From Prunus persica (taxonomy: Eukaryota > Streptophyta > Magnoliopsida > Rosales > Rosaceae): DNA of 64,000 nucleotides. The stretch covers positions 12,811,450-12,875,449 of the forward strand of contig NC_034011.1 in NCBI RefSeq assembly GCF_000346465.2, in the 5' to 3' direction. The position numbers were made by a program, and so were the translations under genes. Numbering within the stretch: position 1 is the stretch's first letter; every line of letters begins with the position of its first letter. Shown here piece after piece: positions 11,545 to 21,991 of the stretch. Below the pieces are notes generated by a model that was given only the letters and a program-made list of their open reading frames with translations, searched no databases and was not told the origin of the DNA.

Positions 11545-13005
11545 CGGGTCAAAAAATACTCACCCCTGCATTCGCGTGAAAAAATAGCGCGTTTGTTTAG
11601 TAAAGTAAGTTGGGTCCAATTTTCTCAGGAACGGTGAACTTTATTCAACGAATGAATCCCCTATGTTTGCGTGAAAAAATAGCGCGTTTTGTTGATAAAG
11701 TATTTTAGTTGGTCCAATTTCCCAGGGAACTGTGAACTTTACTGAACGAACGCACCCTCTGCGTTCGCGTGAAAAAATAGCCCATTTGTTTGATAAAGTA
11801 AGTCAGTTGGGTCCAATTTTCTCGGGGAATAGCCAACATTACTGAACGAATGCACCCATGATTTCAGGTGAAAAAATAGCTCGTTTGTTTGATAAAGTAA
11901 GTTAGTTTGATCCATTTTTCTGGGGAACGGCCAACGTTACTCAACGAACACACCCGTTGTGTTCGCATGAAAAAATAGCCCTTTTGTTTAATAAAGTAAG
12001 TTAGTTGGGTCCAATTTCACAAGGAACGGCCAACTGTACTTAGCAAAAGCACCCCTGCATTCATGTGAAAAATTAGCCTGTTTGTTTGATAAAGTAAGTC
12101 AGTTGGGTCCAATTTCTCAAGAAACGGCCAACTTTACTTAACGAACGCACCCCCTGCGTCCGCGTGAAAAAATAGCCCATTTGTTTGATAAAGTAAGTTA
12201 GTTTGATCCATTTTTCCTGGGAACGGCTAACTGTACTCAACGAAAGCACCCCCTGCGTTCGAGTGAAAAAATAGCATGTTTGTTTGATTAAGTAAGTCAG
12301 TTGGGTCCAATTTTCTGGGGAACAGCCAACTATACTGAACGCATGTATCCTCTGCGTTCGCGTGAAAAAATAGCCCGTTTGTTTAATAAAGTAAGTTAGT
12401 TTGATCCATTTTCCCGGGAAACGACCAACTTTACTCAATGAACGCACCTGCTGCATTCGTGTAAACATATAACCCGTTTATTTGATAAAGTAAGTCAGTT
12501 GGGTCCAATTTCTCGGAGAACTACCAACTTTACTTAACAAACGCAACCCACACGTTCGGGTGAAAAATAGCCCGTTTGTTGATAAAGTAAGTCAGTTCGG
12601 TCCAATTTTCCAATGAACGACTAACTTTACTGAACGAACCCACCCCCTACGTTCGCGTGAACAAATAGCCTATTTGTTTGATAAAGTAAGTCAATTGGGT
12701 CCAATTTCCAGGGGAACAACGAACTTTACTCAATGAACGCACCTCATGCGTTCACGTAAAAAAATAGTGCGTTGTTTGGTAAAGTATTTTAGTTAGTCCA
12801 ATTTCCCAAGGAAAAAATAGCCTGTTTGTTTGATAAAATAAGTTAGTTGGGTCCAATTTCCCGAGGAACGGCGAATTTTACTCATCGAACTTACCCTATG
12901 CGTTTGCATGAAAAAATATTGCGTTTGTTTGATAAAGTATTTTAGTTAGTCCAATTTTCCGGGGAACAACGTACTTTACTCAAAGAATGCACCTCTTGCT
13001 TCCTC
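11545..13005. repeat. Minisatellite array, about 98-99 bp unit, about 14 copies
   Basis: The anchor GTGAAAAAATAG recurs at about 11576, 11671, 11769, 11868, 11967, 12065, 12164, 12263, 12362, 12460, 12560, 12657 and 12756, giving a spacing of 95-100 bp. Each unit also carries TTTGATAAAGTAAGT, GGGTCCAATTT and ACTTTACT.AACGAACGCACC-like blocks. The last copies (12807-13005) are shortened. The 131-codon minus-strand open frame at 12073-12468 is only this repeat read in one frame. Confidence 0.9.
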
Positions 13006-14508
13006 GGTGTAAAATACCTCGTTTGTTGAGTAAATCATGGAGTTTGTTGGGTAGGTTTGTTAGCAAATTACCCAATGAACTCCATGATTTACGTTTGTTG
13101 AGTAAATCATGGAGTACGTTTGTTGTGTGAAATATCCTTTACCCGATGAATGAGTCGCTTAGCGTTCGTTAGGTAGGTTTGTTAGCATAAATTGCTCAAT
13201 ATAACTGTTGTGATTCACTACTAATTTAAGCACAATGAACTATTGAAAATAAAATTGAACTTTGTTGATTATCTCCAATTATTACTATATTGTTAATTTA
13301 AAAAAATCAATAATATAAAGCATATGATTGTTGATAGAACAAAAATTATTACATTTCCCGTCATTACAACGATTTTGCCCATAAATGATGGTGAAATATC
13401 CAGAAAAGAAAACCACATCACATGTTTGGCTTTAGGGCATATATTTAACATCCTTTCATATTATTTTATTTTACATAATTCAATTATTTTTAACATATGA
13501 AATGACCAATTTGTTCTCATATTTAACAACAAATTGGACAAAATGTTAGGGGATTAAACGGCAGGAGAGACATTGGTGATAAAGACAAATTCATATCCTT
13601 AATTTTATTAAAAAAGGTCATGAGATAAATTAAAATTTGGGTACAAGTTCAAGGACTAAATCAACAATTAGCCATGTTTAATGGTTTTTGTGGGCATATG
13701 TCGCATATTTGATAGCACATGTGTGCAATTCTCAGTTTACAATATGCAATTGCATATACATATATGCAATTTCATAACATCTATGTGCAATTCTCATTTT
13801 ACAATATGCAAGTGTATATATATGTACGCAATTTTGTAATCTCTATTTGCAATTCTTAGTTTACAATATGCAATTGCATTCCACCCTTCTTTTGGTTTTT
13901 AACTTTTTTTCTTTTTAATTAGAAGGCTCATTGGCTCACACTCTTATAATGTATGCAAAGATCACCAAATTTCCTCTTTTTGGCTAGAGGTCCTCTTTTG
14001 TATGTATGTTCATTTGCATGACAATACAAATAATCTACTACTACCTAAAAGCTGTAGAAAATTAAATGTGATATCATCTATTTTTTCTAACCAAGACTAC
14101 ATGTCACATAAATAAGAAATAAGATCTCAAAAAAGAAACAGCATTATTCATGCTCCACTCAGTAGCAAGTCCATTATCGTATCATGGTAAAAGTAGTCTA
14201 TACGAAAAATTTCTTAATTGAGTTACAACCTCTACCTCTAAGGATTCCATTACCATAGTTATTAATGAATATGTAACTACTTTTCTCATCAGTCGGTTAT
14301 TCCAAAAAAAGGTTTTACAAAGGAACTGTTTTTATTTTTTCAATTTTCTTGACAGGTCTTTTGTTGCAAGAGTAGAGTAATACCAAACAACTCAGGCAAT
14401 ATGCACTCAATACATTGTTCAAGCTGTAGCCTAAGCCACTAGAGCTAAGACAGACACTGTTGAATTTGAGCTATTATACAAAAATGAGGTAATGACAGAG
14501 CATAATAC
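13006..14508. other. AT-rich intergenic region with a hairpin and a short repeat
   Basis: No gene found. An imperfect inverted repeat of about 24 bp (GTAAATCATGGAGTTTGTTG against its reverse complement) lies at about 13031-13094. About two and a half copies of a 60-bp repeat built on TGCAATTCTCAGTTTACAAT lie at 13720-13880. The left flank of the CACTA element ends with the TAC target duplication at 14506-14508. Confidence 0.55.
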
Positions 14509-14523
14509 CACTACTACAAAAAA
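14509..14523 (+). repeat. Left terminal inverted repeat of CACTA
   Basis: CACTACTACAAAAAA; the first 14 bases match the right terminus in inverse orientation (28712-28725). Flanked by TAC. Confidence 0.93.
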
Positions 14524-15869
14524 GCAAAAAGACGACGGTAAATCACCGTCGTGTATTTGGTTTTTCAATGGTCGTGGAATCCACCGTCATCTTTTCCCTC
14601 ATAAACCACGACGCTAAATAACCGTCGTTGTTAAACAATACAACGTCATCAAAAAATACAAAACGACGTCTTTGTACTGCAAAAAGATCTAAAAAAAGCA
14701 ATCGAGGATGATAATAGACGACCAATTCTCTAAAAAGACCGTCGTTAAAAAGGGAAAATATGACACATATTAAGAGAACAAGGCCGCAAGATAGACATAC
14801 AACGACGACAATAAAAATACGCCGACGTTAAATATAATTTTCACGACAATAAAAAATATGACGTCTTTAAATACATTAGAAGACGACGTTATTGATACCT
14901 ACTACGTCGCACATATAAACACAACCGTCGTACAATTAATTTTCCACTTCGATTTTTCGATAAAAGATGACGTGGAAATAGTTGTCAGTGTCATTATTTA
15001 CGACGTATGTGTTTCTATAGTAGACGTTGAAAAACTAAACAACGTCAGTTACAAATATATGAGAGTCGTATTAAAAAATTTATACGTCCTATTTTCAGAA
15101 ACAAACAACGACCATAAATATTAGACGTTGTTAAATACAACAACGTCGGAAAACAATAAAAACAGACGTGTTTAGTCTGCTAAAGTTCTACAACGTCTCT
15201 TATTTACAAAAAACCGTCGTGAAATAAATTTTCCACTTCGATTTTTCTAAAAAAGATGACGTGGAAATAGTTGTCAGTGTCATTATTTACGACGTATACA
15301 TTTATATAGTCGACGTTGTATTTATATGTATTCATTACTCACGACGCACTTAATAATATAGACGACGTTGAACGTCTAAACAACGTCGGTTCCAAATAAA
15401 TGAGAGTCGTATTACAGAACATATAGACGGCGTAGATTATGATGGGAGCCGTATTACAAATAACGTCGTTTAATTGTTATTAGACGGCGGTTATAATGAA
15501 TTTCCGTCGGAATTAATTTCGTTCCTCTTCGTTTATAAAAGAACTTGCGACGTGGAAAATGTATGATGACGTCGTATTTTTTAACGTTCAGATTACATAT
15601 CTCGTTTTTTAGACGTCGGTATTATGGGATTGGAGTCGTGTTATTTTGAATTACATGGCGGTTCTTTATCCTTCACCGACGTGATATCCTGAATAATTGC
15701 TTCACAATAGCGTCGTGGTTCTTCATTGTTACGTTGCTTTAAGACGTCGGTAAATATGCTGAATAACTGATTCACAATAACGTCGTGTTTTATTTGAACG
15801 TAGAAAGTGAAGAAATCACATTACAATATTTTACAAAATTAATGTCATACACTGCCAATTACATAAGCA
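14524..15869. repeat. Left subterminal repeat region of CACTA
   Basis: Dense ACGACG, CGTCGT, GACGTCG and CGACGTT words, mostly 20-60 bp apart, in both orientations. In En/Spm-type elements such subterminal motifs bind the element's DNA-binding transposase protein. A block of about 65 bp (TTTTCCACTTCGATTTTTC ... TTATTTACGACGTA) occurs twice, near 14940 and 15232, marking a local duplication of about 290 bp. No credible ORF. Confidence 0.85.
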
Positions 15870-18800
15870 TCATTCAATCCATATATCTTCACACCCATCT
15901 CGAATATTTTGACCGCCTAACTCACCTACCAGTTCATCAAATGTGTCAACATTTGGCATCCCTCTAGTAAATGGCTCACACTCAATTATCACATCACCTA
16001 ATACTTCATCACCAATAACATCATTATATTCTCTACTAGGCATTGATAACACTACCGACCAACCACGATGCATCGGGTCGTCAACAAAAAATATTTGTTT
16101 GACTTGAGAAGCCAAAACAAATTGGTCATTCCTATGTCCAATTTTACTCAAATCTACAAGGGTAAATCCAAGTTCGTCGACTACAAGACCAGAACTATCT
16201 ATCCAATCACACCTAAAGACTGGGATTGTAAACTTTTGGTAGTCAAGGTCCCAAATTTCTTGAATGACACCATAGAAACCCATATTTGAGAGAATTGGGT
16301 TTTTATCCTTGGCACTAGCAACTTGCATGGTATGTGCAAGTAAATAAACTCCACTATTTTGAGTTGTCCGCACATCATCTTGTGCCTTGATATTGAATTT
16401 AATACCTTTAATAAGATAGCTCCTATATAATGGCACTGACATGTTTGGACCAGCTGCTAGCCACCTTAAATTTTCTGATACGCCATGATTGTCTTCCTCA
16501 AGTTCACTTTGAACCTGCAAATTAATCATATCTTAATTCATCCTAACATATAAATAAGAAGAAAATTAAAAGAGAAATACGTTATTCAACAACATATACC
16601 TTGAAGCGTAGCCATTGAATGAAAGTGCTATTGTGCTTATCCTGCAGCCACTTTGTTCTCTTTCTAAATTTTGGATAAGCAGTCTTGATGTGGATCATAT
16701 GTTGCCTACATGACACGAAAAATTCAAGCATTACGGTCCCAAATATATAAGATAAACATAAGAAATAATTTTAAATGGAAACTTAAAGAATAAAACTCAT
16801 ACGTACTCGATATAAGGTAGGACTTCCTCCGTATTCTCCAAGACATATAGATGTGCTTGATTCAACAGGTCCTGATCAACTACGCTCACTGTGCAACCTG
16901 ATAATGGCTTTGAAACTCCCATCTTTTGGCTTGAAGGCACTCCAACTGTACTAACATCAGATAAATGCTGAGTACAAAACTCTACCGCTTCTTCAGCTAT
17001 ATACCGCTCAGCAATGCAACCTTCGGGACGAGTACGATTCTGAACATACCCCTTCAGCACTTTCATATATCTTTCAAACGGATACATCCACCTAAAATAT
17101 ACTGGCCCACATAGACGAACTTCTCTGACAAGATGTACTACTAGATGAACCATGATATCAAAGAATGAAGGGGGAAAGTACTTCTCAAGCAAACACAGAG
17201 TAACTACTACATCTTCTTCCAACTTATCTAGCTTGGAAACATCAACAGTCTTTGCACATATAGCATTGAAGAAGAAGCACAAACGAGTTATTGCATACCT
17301 TGCAGGCTTCTCCAAAACAGAACGAATTGCCACAGGGAGCAATTGTTGCATTAAGGTATGACAATCATGTGATTTAAGGCCAAGAAGTCTTGAATCTTGT
17401 ACAGATACAAGATTTTTAATATTTGAAGAATAACCTTCAGGGACCTTCATACCATAGAAAGAATTGCAAACCTCTCTCTTCTCTGCTCTTGACAAATTCC
17501 AAGGCCCAGGAGGCAAACGAGTACGTCTTTCTCCATACTCGGGTTGCAAATCAGTTTTGACCCCCATGTTCAATAAATCTAATCGAGCAGCAATCCCATC
17601 TTTATTTTTTCCAGGGATCTCCAGGAATGTACCAATGATACTATCGCAAACATTCTTCTCAATGTGCATAACATCTAGGGCATGCCTCACAGGAAGGTAT
17701 TTCCAATACTCGAGATCAAAGAATATTGATTTCTTCTTCCAACAAACTCTGTCACCATTTTCAACCATATGCAGCACTTCTTCTCCGGTTAATGGCTCTG
17801 GAGGTATGTCATATTCAGGTTTCCCATTAAAAGCTGCACGTTGCCTCCTATATGGATGATTGATTGGTAACCATTTTCTATGCCCAATGTAACAAATTTT
17901 GTGGCCATTTTTCAACCTGTGACTAGGTGTATCATCGCCGCATATTGGACAAGCTTTATATCCTTTAACAACACAACCAGATAAGTTTCCATAGGCGGGG
18001 AAATCATTAATTGTCCACATTAATGCAGCTCTGAGTGTAAAGTATTCTCCATTATGTGCATCATACACTCCTCTAATCCCAACCCACAAGGATTTTAAAT
18101 CATCAATCAAAGGCTCCAAGTAGACGTCTATATCATTTCCGGGTTGTTTAGGACCGGAAATCAATAAGGTTAACATCATGAACTTTCGTTTCATGCACAG
18201 CCATGGAGGGAGATTATATGTAACTAAGATAACCGGCCAACAACTATATCTGCTACTTAGAGAACTGTGGGGATTGAATCCATCAGATGAAAGAGCCAAT
18301 CTCAAGTTTCTCGGCTCATTACCAAACTCAGGCCATTTATCATCAAGAAGTTTCCAAGACGGGGAATCCGCCGGATGAGACATCTGACCGTCAATTGATT
18401 TTCTAGCAGCATGCCACCAAGTCAAACTCTTAGCTGTCTCATGTGATTGAAACATCCTTTTAAACCTTGGAATTGGGGGAAAATACCACACCACCTTCGC
18501 TGGCACACCCTCTTTCAAGATTGAATCTTTGCCTTCCTTCCACCTTGAGATACCACAAGTAGGACAATTAGTTGAATCCTCATACTCCTTCCTATACAAG
18601 ATGCAATCATTGGGGCATGCGTGCATTTTCTCATAACTCAGCCCCAATGCACACAAAGTCTTTTTAGCCTCATACATGGAGGTTGGTATTGTATTTCCTT
18701 CTGGAAGCAAATCGCCTTGAAGTATCAATAATTCTGTAAAACAGACATCACTCATCCCATGTTTTGCCTTCAAATTATACAACTTCACTAATGCCGATAA

Positions 18801-19220
18801 CTTCGTGTACTTTCTACAACCAGGGTACACTGGTTGATCTCCATCCCCAATCACATTGGCAAACTCATACGGATCCGAACCAAAATCACCAAAATCATTA
18901 TCATCCATATCAATTTCTTCAGACACAAAACTGTACCTACTATGGCCATCATCTTCTTCAACATTTCTGCTAGCATTAGTAGTTGCTTCCCAAGGTTCTC
19001 CGTGAAATGTCCAATTCTTATAGCTTTGGTCAATTCCATTAAAGTATAAGTGATCCCTTATAATTCCAACCCCAAACAACTTCAAATTAACACATTTAAC
19101 ACATGGACAACGGATATGTGTTGTAGTTAGAAGATTTTCTACAGCAAAGTTCAAAAATGCTTCCACCCCAAACTCATATGCCTTCGATCTTCTATCCGAG
19201 TGCATCCATGACTTATCCAT
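15870..19220 (-). CDS. CACTA transposase, TNP2/TNPD type
   Basis: Three exons fit: 19220-16807, 16705-16600 and 16514-15870, summing to 3,165 bases (1,054 residues). I start at ATG 19220 (MDKSWMHSD); an upstream GTG is not needed. The N-terminus matches the transposase-associated domain (SWM, CPCVKC, HGEPW; residues about 1-75). Then comes the TNP2 transposase domain (CPNDC, NCPTCGISRWK, MWTINDFPAYGNLSG, CPICGDDT, then HALDVMHIEKNV). DUF4218 follows (MVHLVVHLVREVRLCGP, WMYPFERYMK), and exon 3 is DUF4216-like (LLAHTMQVASAKDKNP, VFRCDWID). The splice at 16807 uses GTACGT and gives YIEQHM across the junction. This family catalyses cut-and-paste transposition. No stop or frameshift is visible. 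Confidence 0.93.
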
Positions 19221-19229
19221 CTCCGACAC

Positions 19230-20380
19230 TATAACCTATTATCTATAATAAAGTGAAAATACAGGCAATGACCATCACTATAGCAGATTATACAATGATC
19301 TAATCGCAAGTAATAAACAACAGAGACGACGGGTTTTAATCAAAAACAGACGTATTTGGCATATATAGACGACGGATTTTCAACAGACGTCGTCTATTAT
19401 ACGTAATACAAACGACGGTTTATGAAAAAACCGTCGTGTATAAGTAATACAACGACGGTAGTTTAAAAACACCGTCGTGTAATCGTCGTCGTACGCCTTA
19501 AAATTCGTCGTGTCTCAGTTTATTTTCAACCCATTAAGAACACAACATATATATGAAACCAAGCAAGAAACCAACATATACATGAAACCAAGCATGAAAA
19601 CAATAAATCCATTCCCAATTCAACATAACATAGGGTGATTAAAAGATACGACAAAATTAAATCCATTCCCAATTCAACATAACAGATAATGTAATCCATG
19701 AACCCATTAAACAGAAAATCCATGAACCCATACCTATAAGCATTGGTGCACTTTGCACCTTCTCCAGAGCGGAAAATGACAAGATCAAATAAAGGTGTCC
19801 TTTTGCTGGAAATCATTTGGAAGTTGGTGATGTGTCTTTTTGTGTTGATTTCCAGCAAAAGTACACCTTTATTTGATCTTGTCATGAACCCATTAAACAG
19901 AAAATCCATGAACCCATACCTATAAGCACATTATTAACAGATCGCAAAGCATATACCTAAAACCCTTTAACAAAACAACCTAATATCATTCAATGAATTT
20001 ACAAGGGGAAGATAGGGTTTGTACTTACAGGTTGGACGAGCTCACAGATTCGACGAGCCTGGAGAGTGCAACTTTTAATTAGAGCAGAAGTGAGAGAGCG
20101 AAATGTTATGTCGCGTGAAATCTGAAATTTTAGGTTTCAGGGATCAAAGTATAAGACTAAGAGCCAAATCTAAAAAAATTTAGGTCGCGCGAAAATTTTT
20201 AGAGCGCGCGCGTTATAAAACGTCGAAAGAAAAACCAAGGCGAAAGTTCTACAAGTACCGACGTAAATTTAATATTCCACGACGGAAACTTCATTTTTCG
20301 GATTAAGAACGTAAGGCCGTTCATTTTTCGGATTAATTTTAAATTTATTTTGAATTTTTTATATAACGACGACTGAAAAA
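19230..20380. other. Upstream region of the TNP2 gene, with a foldback
   Basis: This region probably contains promoter and 5' untranslated sequence of the TNP2 gene. ACGACG/CGTCGT motifs cluster at 19324-19512 and 20216-20380, leaving a motif-poor stretch (about 19520-20215) that holds the foldback at 19776-19885. A 43-bp direct repeat (AACCCATTAAACAGAAAATC ...) at about 19701-19743 and 19886-19928 brackets that foldback. Confidence 0.55.
19776..19885. repeat. 40-bp inverted repeat (hairpin) upstream of the CACTA transposase
   Basis: Arms 19776-19815 and 19846-19885 are reverse complements except for one base, with a 30-base loop. The arm starts ATGACAAGATCAAATAAAGG. The near-perfect pairing and the flanking direct repeat (19701-19743, 19886-19928) suggest a small insertion with duplicated target sequence, or a local duplication and inversion. 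Confidence 0.85.
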
Positions 20381-21636
20381 CCACGTCGGTGTTAAGAAAT
20401 TAAAGACGTTGTAAATTATATAAACCGACTTACATATTAAAATAACGTCGTTTAAAGCGTAAACCATGTCGTATGTTTTACTGTACGACGTAAAATATGT
20501 ATTCCACGACCCAACCACCGTCGTTAAAAATTAATACACTAAACCCATAAAATTAAATTATACAATTTAAAAAATTAAGTTTATAAAAGGTTTTATGGTT
20601 TTAAAGCCTAACATATAACATAGACTACCCAAAAATTATACTTTAAAAATAAACCCCAATAAATAACAACACTAATCTCTAAACCCTAGACTCTAAACCC
20701 TAAACCATTAAACTAGAAGTGATTTTATGACTCATCAAAACAATTTTGTTTTGGATGGTCATTTTAAATTTTTTTTATTCAAAATGAATTTTTTCAAGGT
20801 TTATGTGGAAGAAAATATATCAATGACTTCATAGGAGTTGACTTTTCAATTTTCTGATTTATTTTATATTTATTTTGAATATTTTGATATAAAAATAATA
20901 AAATATTCTTACCATACAACAAACCACGTCGGTGTTAAATAAATTGTAGACGTTGTAAATTGTAATAGACTACTAAGTCGTTAAAATGACGTCGTTAAAA
21001 TGAGAAACCACGTCGGTGTTAAGAAATTAAAAACGTTGTAAATTATATAAACCGACTTACATATTAAAATGACGTCGTTTAAAGCGTAAACCATGTCGTA
21101 TGTTTTACTGTACGACGTAAAATATGTATTCCACGACCCAACCACCGTCGTTAAAAATTAATACCCTAAACCCATAAAATTAAATTATACAATTTAAAAA
21201 ATTAAGTTTATAAAAGGTTTTATGGTTTTAAAGCCTAACATATACCCTAGACTACCCAAAAATTATACTTTAAAAATAAACCCCAATAAATAACAACCCT
21301 AATCTCTAAACCCTAGACTCTAAACCCTAAACCATAAAACTAGAAGTGATTTTATGACTCATCAAAACAATTTTGTTTTGGATGGTCATTTTAAATTTTT
21401 GTTATTCAAAATGAATTTTTTCAAGGTTTATGTGGAAGAAAATATATCAATGACTTCATAGGAGTTGACTTTTCAATTTTCTGATTTATTTTAAATTTAT
21501 TTTGAATATTTTGATATAAAAATAATAAAATATTCTTACCACAACAACAAACCACGTCGGTGTTAATAAATTGTAGACGTTGTAAATTGTAATAGACTAC
21601 TAAGTCGTTAAAATGACGTCGTTAAAATGAGAAACC
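20381..21636. repeat. 627-bp tandem duplication inside CACTA
   Basis: Two near-identical copies, 20381-21007 and 21008-about 21636, each start CCACGTCGGTGTTAAGAAAT. They differ by a few bases. Each contains CTAAACCCTAGACTCTAAAC-type sequence, which resembles the plant telomere unit, and several ACGACG motifs. No coding sequence. Confidence 0.85.
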
Positions 21637-21991
21637 ATGGCGGCTATTTAACTATACGACGTAAAATATATATATCAACGACTTAACCGCTGTCGTTACA
21701 TAAACGTCGTCGATGATACCCTGAACCCTTAAGAAATTGAAGATGTTGTAAACCATAAACGACTCAATTGTTCAAAGAACGTCGTCTAACTATATTTTTA
21801 CGTCGTAATTGTTTAAAACACGAAACAACAAAATACGACGGTTTGTGACTTTATTAGGTCGTTGGAAAAGTATTACACGTCGGTTAAGCAATTTGTATGT
21901 TTGTTTTTTTTTTAATTTAAGAAAACCTCAACAAATTTTTACATTACATATTATAGAGAAAATTTGTACATTATACATAAATATCAAGTGT

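Noticed and set aside
12073..12468. 131-codon repetitive ORF
   Set aside because: The repeat unit is about 99 bp, a multiple of three, so one frame stays open by chance.
11545..13005. CRISPR-like array
   Set aside because: Units are contiguous repeats without unique spacers, in eukaryotic DNA.
20680..20715. Interstitial telomere
   Set aside because: Only a few AAACCCTA-like words, duplicated with the 627-bp unit; no array.
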